A DNA stretch of 64,000 nt from Victivallaceae bacterium (GCA_021647315.1 JAKIUY010000005.1:1-64000), one strand, 5' to 3'. Counted from the first letter of the stretch, positions 35,762 through 45,259 are shown. Made by a program: numbers and translations. Notes: a model not told the origin generated them from the sequence alone.

Positions 35762-38700
35762 TTATTTAACTTCCAGTTTAACCCAGTCCAGGTCAACCGT
35801 TTTACCGATCATTTCACTGCCGGAACCTGCCTGAACCCGAAAATAATCAACCGTTCCCTGCCAATTTGCTTCAGTTGACAGGTCAATTTCATAAGTGTAC
35901 CAGCCATTAACAACATCCAGTCGCTGTATACTGCTGTAATATTTGCCTCCGGTGCGCCAGGTCACCCAGGTACCGTTGGTATCAGCCGCATTAATATTCA
36001 TGCGGTACTTTATTTTTGTAAAGCGCGAAGTGTCAATATCATTATTTTCAGTTAAAATAATATATGGGGTGGAATTGGTGATACTACTGCTTAATATGCC
36101 AGCGGTAAATGTTGCCGCAGTCATGTGGCTGTTGGCTGTGGCATCAGCTGACTCATTCATATCCCAGGCGTCGCCTCTTATATCAGCCGCATATTCCAGT
36201 GGGGCATACAGGTTCGCCCAGTCAAGGTCAACCGTTTTACCGATCATTTCACTGCCTGAACCTGCCTGAACCCGAAAATAATCTACAGTGCCCTGCCAGT
36301 TGGCTTCAGCTGACAGATCAATTTCATAAGTGTGCCAGCCATTGACAACATCCAGTCTCTGCACACTGCTGTAATATACTCCGCCGGTACGCCAGGTCAC
36401 CCAGGTGCCGTTGGTATCAGCCGCGTTAATATTCATGCGATATGTCAGTTTGGTAAAGCGTGTCGTGTCAATATCATTATTTTCGGTTAAAATAATATAG
36501 GGCGTGGAATTGGTGATGGTACTGCTTAAGATTCCATTGGCAAACGTTGCCGGGGTCATATGGCTATTAGCCGTGGCATCAGTTGACTCATTCATATCCC
36601 ATATATTGCCTCGAATCAAAGCCGCGTAATCATTGCCGAATGACTCAAGATGAAGAAATTTTCCATCACCGGCCGGAACATTGTTGAGTTGTAACGTCCA
36701 GTTGCTGCCGACAATGGCAGGGGTAAAAATATCACCAGTGCCAAGATCTTTGACCTGCCTGATGGCATAATTCAAACTGCTGCCCGGAATTGTAACGCTC
36801 ATATTGTCGGTTCCAGTAACATTACGATTGACAATGGCAATAAACAGCTCACCAGTAGTATCGTCCTGCAAAGTCTGGCGGACGCCACGGTCGTAGGGGT
36901 AAATATCAGGATTTGCCGGATCACCGCCACCAGGGGTGCCGCCGCCGCTTAACTGGATCAGGTTGTTTACTACAGTTGTATATTTAATAACCGGTAAAAT
37001 CTGCTTAAGTTTGCCCGTCAAACTCTGTACCTCAAAATAGTTGTCTCTTTTGTTATCATTGATATCAACCAACCCTTCCAGTGCTAGGCTTGGAGCGTCT
37101 TTGTAGAGGAAAAAGAGAATACTGCTAACTCCATGAGCGACAGCAGTATAGGTCATACAGCGAATCTCTTCAGGATCCGGTAACGATAAAGATGTACTAT
37201 ATGAGTGAGCCTGAATCCAGTACCACAATTTTTTACCGGCTGAAGCCACTTGATGTTCGTCCAGAACTGCGGAAAAATCAATATTACCGCCGACAGAACT
37301 CGTCCCGTAGAGCGTAAAATCACCCAGCAGGTTTTGATTACTGAGTGGGTAACAATGACTGAGATTTATCTGTGGATTAATAGTCGCAACCATATTGCTC
37401 ATATTCCATCTATTATTCAGAGCCACAAATCCGGGATGCTTGGGATCAAGCTCTTCCAAGACTCTTTTAAATACCTGAATATTTTTACCCCATTTTTCAT
37501 CCGGCTCATCAATGATATAATATCCAAACAGCGCACTGTTATTTTTTACTTCATTGACAAAATCAATTAAGTCCGCATAAACGGCGGCTTCAGTAATAAT
37601 CGGTGCAGTATCGGTAAGATTTTGCGGATTAACTTTAACATTGATGCCAGAACCGATTAAAATTACTTTGAGATTATGAGTGCCGGCGGCCGCTAAAATA
37701 TCATTCCGCAAAGCAGTAGTATTGCCTCTGACGACAATAACCTCAATCCCCAGGTCACTAATCCGCGTAAAATCACTATTTAACAAGGTCTGCCTTTCAG
37801 TTTGAGTAATTGTACTGAAATTTGCCGGAATGTTATACCAAAGTACAACCGGGGACATTTGCGGTGCAATTAATGGAGCTTTGAGCCATGTACCGTTCCC
37901 CACAGGGTTGGCATTGTTATTAACTGTTATAGCAATAGAATCTGAAACGGCAGGCGTGGTTATACTAAAGGTATAGGTGCCATTCGCGACAACGGTGCCA
38001 TTATTATCCTTACCATCCCAATCGACGATCACCTTGCCCTGTGATTGAAGTTCATCATTTTTTAACGTTTTTACCAGCGCGCCACCACTGTTAAGGACTT
38101 CCAGGGTTACATAACTGTCTGCCGGCAAGGCATAAAACAGTGAGGTAATATCATTCACTCCGTCATTATTCGGCGAGAACTCAGTTGGATTGACAAAAGA
38201 TGCTTTATTGGTCGAGAGTGAAAATTGGTCAAAATAGACCGTTGAGCTATGGACGGCAGCTTCCTGGTTAGCGATTTCGATGATAACTTTTGTCACATTG
38301 GTAAAGTCAAAAGTCTGCTTAGAAGGTAATACGACCGGGTCGTCATTGAAAAAATTGACCGTAAATTGTTGCCAGCTGTCACTCTTCAAACTGAAATCAT
38401 CATTATCACTGCTACTCTGTGGTCCATATTTTATAATATTACCGTTACTGTCCTCGAACCCTACCCAGACAAAATCATCATTACTGCTGTCGCCTTTAAC
38501 CCAAAAGTTAAAGTTTTCCCATTTAGACAAATTCCAGTTGCCGGTATTGCTGGTCAGTCGAAAAACTCCGACAGTATCATTAAAAGTATAATCAATTTTC
38601 ATTGAAGAAGGTGCAATATAATAAGTTGAAGTGCTGCGGACGATTACACTTGAACTGCTTTTCCAGGTTTGTAAAAAAGAGTATAATTCACTGTCGACAT

Positions 38701-38845
38701 CAAAACCGTTCACCAATTTTTCAGGATCACTGCTGCTGAGGGCAGCACTAAGAGGTAGCGCGGTGAAATAGACCATACAAACCAGAGCAAATACCAGATT
38801 GTAAAAAGTAGTCCCAGATACGTTATTTCTAGCTGTTTTTTTCAT
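35762..38845 (-). CDS. Secreted multidomain glycosidase-like protein with duplicated C-terminal domain
   Basis: 1027 aa; AGGAGTACAAAAA precedes the ATG; signal peptide to ~35. Residues ~45-210 resemble a carbohydrate-binding jelly roll (WENFNFWVKGDSSND; STVYFDQFSLS). Residues ~215-310 are a FlgD/CHU_C-like Ig domain (FSPNNDGVNDI; VVDWDGKDNNGTVVANGTY). Residues ~320-660 look like a TIM barrel with a probable acid in YYIIDEPDEKWG, followed by KLWYWIQAHSY. The C-terminus has two ~110-residue beta domains that are nearly identical to each other (DMNESTDATANSHMTPATF / DMNESADATANSHMTAATF), a recent tandem duplication. The enzyme family is unassigned. A truncated pseudopilin frame precedes it under a regulon-type promoter. 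Confidence 0.75.
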   Translation of the reverse strand: MKKTARNNVSGTTFYNLVFALVCMVYFTALPLSAALSSSDPEKLVNGFDVDSELYSFLQTWKSSSSVIVRSTSTYYIAPSSMKIDYTFNDTVGVFRLTSNTGNWNLSKWENFNFWVKGDSSNDDFVWVGFEDSNGNIIKYGPQSSSDNDDFSLKSDSWQQFTVNFFNDDPVVLPSKQTFDFTNVTKVIIEIANQEAAVHSSTVYFDQFSLSTNKASFVNPTEFSPNNDGVNDITSLFYALPADSYVTLEVLNSGGALVKTLKNDELQSQGKVIVDWDGKDNNGTVVANGTYTFSITTPAVSDSIAITVNNNANPVGNGTWLKAPLIAPQMSPVVLWYNIPANFSTITQTERQTLLNSDFTRISDLGIEVIVVRGNTTALRNDILAAAGTHNLKVILIGSGINVKVNPQNLTDTAPIITEAAVYADLIDFVNEVKNNSALFGYYIIDEPDEKWGKNIQVFKRVLEELDPKHPGFVALNNRWNMSNMVATINPQINLSHCYPLSNQNLLGDFTLYGTSSVGGNIDFSAVLDEHQVASAGKKLWYWIQAHSYSTSLSLPDPEEIRCMTYTAVAHGVSSILFFLYKDAPSLALEGLVDINDNKRDNYFEVQSLTGKLKQILPVIKYTTVVNNLIQLSGGGTPGGGDPANPDIYPYDRGVRQTLQDDTTGELFIAIVNRNVTGTDNMSVTIPGSSLNYAIRQVKDLGTGDIFTPAIVGSNWTLQLNNVPAGDGKFLHLESFGNDYAALIRGNIWDMNESTDATANSHMTPATFANGILSSTITNSTPYIILTENNDIDTTRFTKLTYRMNINAADTNGTWVTWRTGGVYYSSVQRLDVVNGWHTYEIDLSAEANWQGTVDYFRVQAGSGSEMIGKTVDLDWANLYAPLEYAADIRGDAWDMNESADATANSHMTAATFTAGILSSSITNSTPYIILTENNDIDTSRFTKIKYRMNINAADTNGTWVTWRTGGKYYSSIQRLDVVNGWYTYEIDLSTEANWQGTVDYFRVQAGSGSEMIGKTVDLDWVKLEVK

Positions 38846-38898
38846 TTTTTGTACTCCTGTTTAAAAAATTATTAGCGTAAAAGTTTAGTTCTCAAAAG

Positions 38899-39018
38899 TT
38901 ACCGCAATAACATACTTTCAAGAATAGCAATAATTGCTATAACTACGAGAAATTGAATTAATGTAAAACAGTATCCGGGTTTTGATTTGTAAGTGATGAT
39001 TTTCCTAACATTGTGCAT
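38899..39018 (-). pseudogene. 39-codon pseudopilin remnant or leader peptide
   Basis: An intact short frame (stop TAA at 38899) reads MHNVRKIITYKSKPGYCF, then [20 protein letters not shown] and R. It is plainly a prepilin leader, but the conserved Glu5 is Gln, the [13 protein letters not shown] segment is lost and the frame stops right after the helix. A strong AGGAGG precedes the ATG. It lies 53 bp upstream of the 1027-aa gene. It is either a decayed pseudopilin or a small peptide retained for translation of the next gene. Confidence 0.8.
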
Positions 39019-39062
39019 TACCTCCTTTTGCTGCAGTAGAGAAAATTCCGTTCAAATTAAAC

Positions 39063-39114
39063 TGACTCATTGACTCAATGTTTACAGTATAACACATTTG
39101 AAATCATTTGTCAA
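39063..39114 (-). promoter_or_regulatory. Promoter/operator of the 1027-aa protein operon
   Basis: Minus strand: -35 TTGACA (39109-39114), 17-nt spacer, -10 TATACT (39086-39091), operator TGACTCATTGACTCAAT (39063-39079), same as at cassette 1. Confidence 0.83.
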
Positions 39115-39132
39115 GTCCTTTTTATATAAAAA

Positions 39133-40671
39133 TTAGATATAATTATTCTTCGGGGTTCCGATTGATGCATCAATCGCTGCCAGCTGCCTGATATAATCAT
39201 GATGGATTTTACCATCTGCGTTAACGGTGTTTTTATAATGATGCTTTTGCTGGGAACTTTCAGTTAAAACTTTGGGAATCAGGGTTCGTGGCCGTGAAGT
39301 GGTCACCAACCAGTCAAAAAGATCCTGTTTCAACTCTGCCACTATTGATTGAAATTCTTTGTCGAAATATAAATTTTTCATTTCCCATGGGTCATTTTCC
39401 AAATCATACAATTCGCCGAAGCCGTCAGGATACTCAGCAGCGAACATTTCTACTGGATAATAGACTAGCCGATAGTTACCTTTACGAACACTTTTAGACC
39501 AACTGAATTCAGTCACCGCAATCTTGTGAATTTCCTGTTTTTCCCCCTGCAAGAGTGGGCTTAAATCTTTGCCGTCACTGGTCTCAAGCACTTCAATCCC
39601 GATTAAATTGAAGAGTGTTGTGGTCAAATCAACCGCTTCGACCAGCTCTTCAGCCTCATAACCGGCGTTAAAATGTCCAGGCCAACGCCAGATAAAAGGA
39701 ATGCGGGTAATCGCGTCAGCACATATTCCCGGCGCCTTTTCCGGCAAACCGTGTTCACAGGCATAATCGCCGTGATCAGCTGAATAGACCAGAATGGTAT
39801 TATCTGCTAAATCATTATCCTTGAGATAACTCAGCAGTTTGCCCAAATTACTGTCCATTTCAGAAATATTGCCCAGATAACCGCGCATTTTACGTTTCAT
39901 TCCTGCTTCATAAGATGATGGTTCAAATTCTGTCCAGCGATTATTTTTATAATAATCTACAGTTTGACGCAAATGCGGTGCTTTATCAGTCATATCATAA
40001 CTGAAATTGGGTGGCATCTCCAGCGTTTCTTCAGGATACATATCCCAAAAAGGGCTGCTCGGCATATACAATTGATGCGGCATATTAAAACTAAGATGGA
40101 GAAAAAACGGTTCCTGATTAGTTTGGCAGTCTCCGATAAATTCAATGCCTTTTCTTACCGCCCAGGCATCAGGTTGGTCTTCGGCAGCTAAGTTCGACGC
40201 CCGTCCATCAAGACTTTGACCACCAGTCGGCGAAACTCCTTTGTCTTTTTTGTCCAGGAGATTACGTTCAGCAAGATATTCTGTATATTCAGGATTACCC
40301 CCGACACTGCAATTCATCGTTTCCAGGAAAAGGTCACAATCAGCTTCAACCCAGTTCGCAGGACAGTGAATTTTACCAATTGCCGCAGTGCGATAGCCAT
40401 TGCGTTTAAGTTGTCCAGGCAAAGATGGCAGCCCTTGAGGATTCGGTCCTTCCAACCCATAATAACCATGATTGTGGCAATACTGACCGGAAAGGAAACT
40501 GACTCGACTGGGCGTGCAGATAGGATTTTGCGTCACCGCATTGGAAAAACGCACCCCTTCCCGGGTCAATTGATCAATGTTCGGTGTCTTTACTACCAAA
40601 TGTCCATTATAGCCACTAACTTTAGCATTATGCTGATCCGATAAAATAAAAATTATGTTTGGTCTGTTCAT
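39133..40671 (-). CDS. Type I (formylglycine) sulfatase
   Basis: 512 aa from the ATG at 40671 (RPNIIFILSDQHNA); an upstream ATG at 40725 is fed by a palindromic repeat and is rejected. The maturation motif CTPSR (Cys52) is present, to be oxidised to formylglycine. Metal ligands are likely D11-Q12-type residues in ILSDQH and the late SADHGDYACEHG. Closest in character to S1-family choline-sulfatase or mucin/heparan-type sulfatases; the substrate cannot be told. There is no signal peptide, so it may be cytoplasmic and act on imported sulfated sugars. It is third in an operon after GH65 and beta-phosphoglucomutase, separated by a 131-bp repeat-bearing gap. No maturase is seen in the window. Confidence 0.9.
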   Translation of the reverse strand: MNRPNIIFILSDQHNAKVSGYNGHLVVKTPNIDQLTREGVRFSNAVTQNPICTPSRVSFLSGQYCHNHGYYGLEGPNPQGLPSLPGQLKRNGYRTAAIGKIHCPANWVEADCDLFLETMNCSVGGNPEYTEYLAERNLLDKKDKGVSPTGGQSLDGRASNLAAEDQPDAWAVRKGIEFIGDCQTNQEPFFLHLSFNMPHQLYMPSSPFWDMYPEETLEMPPNFSYDMTDKAPHLRQTVDYYKNNRWTEFEPSSYEAGMKRKMRGYLGNISEMDSNLGKLLSYLKDNDLADNTILVYSADHGDYACEHGLPEKAPGICADAITRIPFIWRWPGHFNAGYEAEELVEAVDLTTTLFNLIGIEVLETSDGKDLSPLLQGEKQEIHKIAVTEFSWSKSVRKGNYRLVYYPVEMFAAEYPDGFGELYDLENDPWEMKNLYFDKEFQSIVAELKQDLFDWLVTTSRPRTLIPKVLTESSQQKHHYKNTVNADGKIHHDYIRQLAAIDASIGTPKNNYI

Positions 40672-40707
40672 TATATTACCACTATTCCATTTATAAATCT
40701 GTTTTAA

Positions 40708-40756
40708 TGCGTTTGGAAAACGCATACTACTGGTAGTTTGTGATCTCCGAGCGCAA
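40708..40756. repeat. Inverted pair of REP-like palindromes
   Basis: A forward unit (TGCGTTTGGAAAACGCA + TACTACT, 40708-40731) is followed by a reverse unit (TAGTTTGTGATCTCCGAGCG + CAA, 40734-40756), making one long imperfect palindrome between the phosphoglucomutase and sulfatase genes. Confidence 0.8.
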
Positions 40757-40802
40757 AAAATAAAATATAATAACTACTCATCTGACTGCAAATTAGTGTT
40801 TC

Positions 40803-41450
40803 TCAACAGTTAAGTAGTTGTTCGACACTAACGTGACTCATATCTGGCGCACTGAACGTTGCATCGGGGTCATTTGCTGCTGCACCAACTGCTAATACTT
40901 TCATTCCGCCAGCAAGCCCAGCCTGAACTCCCGCCTGGGCATCTTCAACTACAAGACATGCTGCTGGTTTTAAGCCCAAACGACTAGCAGCAAGTAAAAA
41001 GACTTCCGGGTCAGGTTTGCTCTTTTTGATGTCATTGCCATCAGCAGTCGCATCAAAGTATGCACCAAGGCCTATTTGTGCTAAAATTGTTGGAGAATTA
41101 CGACTGGAAGAACCTATCGCAACTTTTATATTTTTTTCTTTAAGCTCCTTAAGTAAACTTACTACTCCTGGAAGAATGTCATTAGGACTAATTTTTTTTA
41201 ATAGATCGCGGTAGATATCATTTTTTGTTTCGGCTAATCTCATCTTCTCATCTAAAGAATAATTTTTCTTTGCCTTTTCTAAAATAATGTCAAGGCTCTC
41301 CATTCTGCTTACCCCTCTGAGCCTGTCATTCATTGCTCTATCAAAAAAAATATTTTCCTGATCTGCAAGCCGTTGCCAGCCTTGATAATGAAATTCATCT
41401 GTTGAAACAATAACCCCATCTAAGTCAAAAATAACACCTTTAATACTCAT
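40803..41450 (-). CDS. pgmB: Beta-phosphoglucomutase (HAD superfamily)
   Basis: 215 aa, cytoplasmic. HAD motif I is FDLDGVIVSTDEFH (nucleophile Asp and acid Asp), with a helical cap (RLRGVSRMESLDIILEKA, as in the R-G-x-S-R substrate loop of the family). Motif II is AIGSSSRNS, Lys in SKPDPEVF, and motif III VVEDAQAGVQA. This matches beta-phosphoglucomutase, which converts beta-glucose 1-phosphate to glucose 6-phosphate. It starts 2 bp after the GH65 stop, the usual partner that produces beta-glucose 1-phosphate. Expression is expected from the promoter near 44.0 kb. Confidence 0.92.
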   Translation of the reverse strand: MSIKGVIFDLDGVIVSTDEFHYQGWQRLADQENIFFDRAMNDRLRGVSRMESLDIILEKAKKNYSLDEKMRLAETKNDIYRDLLKKISPNDILPGVVSLLKELKEKNIKVAIGSSSRNSPTILAQIGLGAYFDATADGNDIKKSKPDPEVFLLAASRLGLKPAACLVVEDAQAGVQAGLAGGMKVLAVGAAANDPDATFSAPDMSHVSVEQLLNC

Positions 41451-41452
41451 AA

Positions 41453-43801
41453 TTAATACTCAACTTTTACTAACTTATCTTTTACCAGTGCGACTGAGTT
41501 ATTTTGGATTTTCAGCTCAATATCTTGACCTTTTTTTAATTTCAAGCTAATCGTTTTTCCATTATACGCAACCTCAATAATTCGACCTTGCCACCTGAAG
41601 TTATACTTGAAACTTGTCCATTCTTTAGGCAGTACAGGGCGCAGTTCCAGTTCCATATCTTTATTCAGATAAATACCGCCAAAACCATAAACTGCACCAA
41701 TCCAGGTGCCGCCAATAGCGGCATAATGCAGACCTTTATGAACATTGCTTTGTCTGTTATACATATCTATTTCAGCTGAAAGCTTAAAGTAAAAATAGGA
41801 ATATTCGTCCTGTTTCAGACGTGTTGCAACAACACTGGAGATACATGGGCTTAAGCTTGATTGATGCACCGTCTGAGGCTCATAATAGTCCCAGTTGGCA
41901 GTAACAATCTCCTCATCATAAAGATCAGGCTTTACAAACAATAATTGAATGATATCTGCCTGTTTGACAACCTGAGCATTGTGCCTAGAGTCAATATCAA
42001 TATTACTAAGAAAGATATCTTCTCCCAAAGCATTTGGAATATGTTGGCCACCACCATTATTCAGTCGTGATAAAAGCTCAGGCACCGAGTAGTCGCCACG
42101 CCCATAGGGCTTGAGATTGAACCAGCCATCTTGCTGCTCAATAACACTGTTTGCCTGTGGTTGTGGCAAATAAAGGGTTTCCATTTTACTTTGCCACAGA
42201 GTTAGCTCTGCTTTGGTTAAATTTAGTTTATCTCTAACCGCAGACATTTCATCTTTTAAGGTATTGCATAATCGCAGAATATAATTCAGGTTACCCCAAG
42301 CCATATAATTAGTATAAGCATTATTGTTGCTGTTATGGTGGTACTCATCGGCTCCCATAACTTTGAGAATCTCATATCTTTTAGTTTTTTCATTCCATTC
42401 CATTCTATCACACCAATAACGGGCGATTTCAATAAGCATCTCCAGCCCGTAGTCTAACATAAAACTTCTGTCACCGCTTGCCTGGTAATAAAGTTCAATG
42501 CCATAGGCCACCGAAGAACCCACATGGATTTCCTGCATTGTGATCGGATTGTTGATTACACCAACATCTTTAGAATAATCATCCCCTGCCGGATTTTTAT
42601 CAAACATCGCTTCGATTCCGGTATCTGTTGAGCAAACCGGATAGAGTGCTCCTCTACAGTGGGCTGCTCTGGCGTTTGCTCTGGCACCATCAAGGGTATG
42701 ATAGCGGTACATAAGGATATTTTTTGCAATTTGCGGAGCAGTAAAAACATAATAAGGGAGCATAAACATTTCAGTATCCCAGTAGATCCAACCACCATAG
42801 TGAGTACCACTAAGTCCCCTTGCCCCAATACTTGCAAGCTCGGAATGACGCGGACCCGCAAAAATCATCATACAAATATTGTAACGTAAAACTTTCTGCA
42901 TTTCATCGTCACCGGTGATTTCAAAATTGGCAATCTCCCATTCTTTTGCCAAAAAACCGATATTTTGCTGTAGCAGTTCATCAAAACCACTGTTTTGTGC
43001 TCTATCCAGGGTCGCAATTGACTGACTGACAACTTGCTCGCGAGCGTCTGCGGTTTTAAGCCGTTCAGACTGTAATGTCATATAGCGATCAAACGTTAGG
43101 CTGCTGCTAGTGATATCTTTCTGGTAAGTTGCAATAATATTCCTGTCTTTCGTGTTTGATTTAAGTTCCCCTAGCCCAATAAGTCTACTAGCAGAAACAA
43201 TGGGGTATCTTGAGTCATCAAGTTTGGCACTCACCAAAATATCAGTGTCAGTCGCATCATAAGCAAGGTTGTTAAAATGCTCATATTTTTTATAGCCAAA
43301 GGAATCCCACATGGAACAGTTAGCATCGATGCTTGATTCAATTTTTATTTCACCACTAAAATTTTCAGCAAAGAGTCTGTGCCGTTCCGCACAAAGAAAA
43401 GGATCAAGCAAAGAAACAAGTCGCCATGATTCCCAGACAAGAATATTCCCATCAGTAGATTTAAGGCGCGAGCGACGATATAAAAAACCTTGTTTCATAT
43501 CTAATGCCCGGTAATGTTCAAGAACTTCGCTATTTTGAATATCAAAAACCTGGCCGCCTATTGATATTTCAAGACCTAGAAAATTGGGTAAGCTAACCAT
43601 TTCACTGGCAAAAGCTTCTCCTCTATCATAGACTCCTCCAAGGTAGATTCCTGACATATTGTCAGTAGGCATTTCGGAGAGAGTACCACGAACACCTAGT
43701 GATCCATTAGATAAAGCAAAGAGAGTTTCATTTGCATTGCCCTGAGCGGAGTCCCATGTTTTTTCTTCCAGAAGCCAGTTATTTGAACTTAAATTAGTCA
43801 T
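41453..43801 (-). CDS. GH65 glycoside phosphorylase (maltose/kojibiose/trehalose phosphorylase type)
   Basis: 782 aa, cytoplasmic; AAAGGTACTA precedes the ATG. The N-terminal beta sandwich (NGSLGVRGTLSE; SGIYLGGVYDRGE) is followed by the (alpha/alpha)6 catalytic domain. The catalytic acid is Glu486 in MGADEYHHNSNNNAYTN, matching the GPDEYH block of maltose phosphorylase. GGWIYWDTEMFMLPYY and HVGSSVAYGI complete the site. GH65 enzymes cleave alpha-glucosidic disaccharides with inorganic phosphate to give beta-glucose 1-phosphate and a sugar. The specific disaccharide cannot be read. The pgmB gene follows by 2 bp, giving a complete phosphorolytic route. The regulon-type promoter is at 44002-44054. 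Confidence 0.93.
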   Translation of the reverse strand: MTNLSSNNWLLEEKTWDSAQGNANETLFALSNGSLGVRGTLSEMPTDNMSGIYLGGVYDRGEAFASEMVSLPNFLGLEISIGGQVFDIQNSEVLEHYRALDMKQGFLYRRSRLKSTDGNILVWESWRLVSLLDPFLCAERHRLFAENFSGEIKIESSIDANCSMWDSFGYKKYEHFNNLAYDATDTDILVSAKLDDSRYPIVSASRLIGLGELKSNTKDRNIIATYQKDITSSSLTFDRYMTLQSERLKTADAREQVVSQSIATLDRAQNSGFDELLQQNIGFLAKEWEIANFEITGDDEMQKVLRYNICMMIFAGPRHSELASIGARGLSGTHYGGWIYWDTEMFMLPYYVFTAPQIAKNILMYRYHTLDGARANARAAHCRGALYPVCSTDTGIEAMFDKNPAGDDYSKDVGVINNPITMQEIHVGSSVAYGIELYYQASGDRSFMLDYGLEMLIEIARYWCDRMEWNEKTKRYEILKVMGADEYHHNSNNNAYTNYMAWGNLNYILRLCNTLKDEMSAVRDKLNLTKAELTLWQSKMETLYLPQPQANSVIEQQDGWFNLKPYGRGDYSVPELLSRLNNGGGQHIPNALGEDIFLSNIDIDSRHNAQVVKQADIIQLLFVKPDLYDEEIVTANWDYYEPQTVHQSSLSPCISSVVATRLKQDEYSYFYFKLSAEIDMYNRQSNVHKGLHYAAIGGTWIGAVYGFGGIYLNKDMELELRPVLPKEWTSFKYNFRWQGRIIEVAYNGKTISLKLKKGQDIELKIQNNSVALVKDKLVKVEY

Positions 43802-44001
43802 TAGTACCTTTTTATATTTTATGGGGTTTTAATTTTACAAGTTATAGTACAAGTTATAGAAAATTCTATTTTCTGTTAATATTTTGTGCCAAGGATGTCG
43901 CCTGTCGAAAAACACATAGTGAATTTAAAAATCTAATAGAAAACGGTTTTTTCCTGTTCATTCGACGTGCCGGTATAGCCGGATTTGTTTATAATGGTTT
44001 A

Positions 44002-44054
44002 TTGACTTATTGACTCAGTGCTTTTAAAATAGCTTCATTTCAGTTATTTGTCAA
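44002..44054 (-). promoter_or_regulatory. Promoter/operator of the GH65-pgmB-sulfatase operon
   Basis: Minus strand: -35 TTGACA (44049-44054), 17-nt spacer, weak -10 TATTTT (44026-44031), operator TTGACTTATTGACTCAGT (44002-44019), which resembles the GntR gene's own TTGACTTATTGACTCA. The 5' leader is ~200 nt; a CCGG hairpin lies within it (43971-43982). Confidence 0.72.
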
Positions 44055-44092
44055 CCTGATTTAATGTTTTTTTCAAAAAAATCCTTTTTTAT

Positions 44093-44159
44093 TTGACATA
44101 CCCAATTTTTCATGGTATAATATTCAACATAAATGAATAGTATTCAATAATATGGAATA
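44093..44159 (+). promoter_or_regulatory. Promoter and tandem inverted repeats of the IclR gene
   Basis: -35 TTGACA (44093-44098), 17-nt spacer, -10 TATAAT (44116-44121). Just downstream are two inverted repeats, TATTCA-N7-TGAATA (44121-44139) and TATTC-N9-GAATA (44141-44159), plausible IclR-type operators for autoregulation. Confidence 0.8.
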
Positions 44160-44165
44160 TACAAA

Positions 44166-44942
44166 ATGAATAGCAAGCCAAAAGGTGTACCCGTAAAGTC
44201 GGTTAAGAAGGCATTAGACATCCTTGATATACTGCTGTTTGATGACTTCACCCATCATGGGCTCGGGTTGTTTGAAATTGCAAAACAGATGGACCTTCAG
44301 CCTAACACCACCCATAATCTACTGAAAACCCTCTCCGCCTGCGGCTATATCGCCCAGAACGCCGATTCAAAATATACCATTGGACATAAATGTCACCAAA
44401 TTGGCATAAATAATTTTTTCGCGTCAGAAACAAAACTGGAAAATCAGATTTTTCCAATTCTCCAAAACGCCAACAAGACAATTCAGGAATCAATTGTTCT
44501 GGCAACCCTGTCTAATGGCAGACGAATTCCGGTACTGCGAGCCGAACATTCACATCTGATTAAACTTGATTATGATGCTATCAACAATGCAAATATCTTC
44601 AGTCTGTCGACAGGCAGAATTCTGACCGCATTCGCTGACGACAATGAACTGGCTGAGATTATTAACACTAATGGATTTCCAAAAGAGCAATGGGATAATA
44701 TTGGCAATATGCAACAGCTGACAAAAACCATTAAACCGATAAAGCAAGATGGTTATATTGTCGTCGAAGATCAGGAACTGGGACTTGTCACATTTGCCTA
44801 TCCAATTTTAACTACGTCAGGAAGATTAATCGGTGCCATCGGCTGTTACGCTCCGCTATTCCGGTGTCCCAAAACGAAATACAACACAATAATAACAAAA
44901 TTAAAACAGGCAGCAAATAAAATAATCCTGGAACTGCGATGA
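44166..44942 (+). CDS. IclR-family transcriptional regulator
   Basis: 258 aa. The N-terminal winged helix (residues ~10-70: SVKKALDILDILL; GLGLFEIAKQMDLQPNTTHN; LLKTLSACGYIAQ) is followed by a GAF-like effector domain (~80-255; FSLSTGRILTAFADD; GLVTFAYPILTTSGRLIGAIGC). Family members bind small organic or aromatic acids and often regulate themselves and a neighbouring catabolic operon. The Shine-Dalgarno is weak (GGAATATACAAA). It diverges from the GH65 operon and is followed after ~410 bp of repeats by the tandem 4Fe-4S protein, the only obvious nearby target. Confidence 0.9.
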   Translation: MNSKPKGVPVKSVKKALDILDILLFDDFTHHGLGLFEIAKQMDLQPNTTHNLLKTLSACGYIAQNADSKYTIGHKCHQIGINNFFASETKLENQIFPILQNANKTIQESIVLATLSNGRRIPVLRAEHSHLIKLDYDAINNANIFSLSTGRILTAFADDNELAEIINTNGFPKEQWDNIGNMQQLTKTIKPIKQDGYIVVEDQELGLVTFAYPILTTSGRLIGAIGCYAPLFRCPKTKYNTIITKLKQAANKIILELR

Positions 44943-44951
44943 CCGCAAACA

Positions 44952-44976
44952 AGTAGTTTGCGATCTCCGAGCGCAA
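44952..44976 (-). repeat. REP-like palindrome, reverse orientation
   Basis: AGTAGTTTGCGATCTCCGAG plus CGCAA; the same family as 12402, 40708, 45260 and 48828. Confidence 0.8.
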
Positions 44977-45259
44977 CTAACAGGCATAGATTGCCAGAGC
45001 TCACATTTAGTAAAACAAAAGTCCCAAATAAATTCCTACGGGAACGGGCTACAATGTTGGAGCGACGTCCTCGTCGCGAACTTAAGCTTTATTTGCAAGC
45101 TACAGTTCTATTCCCGGCAGGGATGCCGGTTCCACATTTAAAAGGGAATTTTATTGGGATTTTTTATTTACTGCCCGAGTAAGAACGATATGAGTTGTAG
45201 ATTGCAGCAAAGGTGTCAGAAAAGACGTTAATATTCTAGGTTTGTCCTGACATTGCTTT

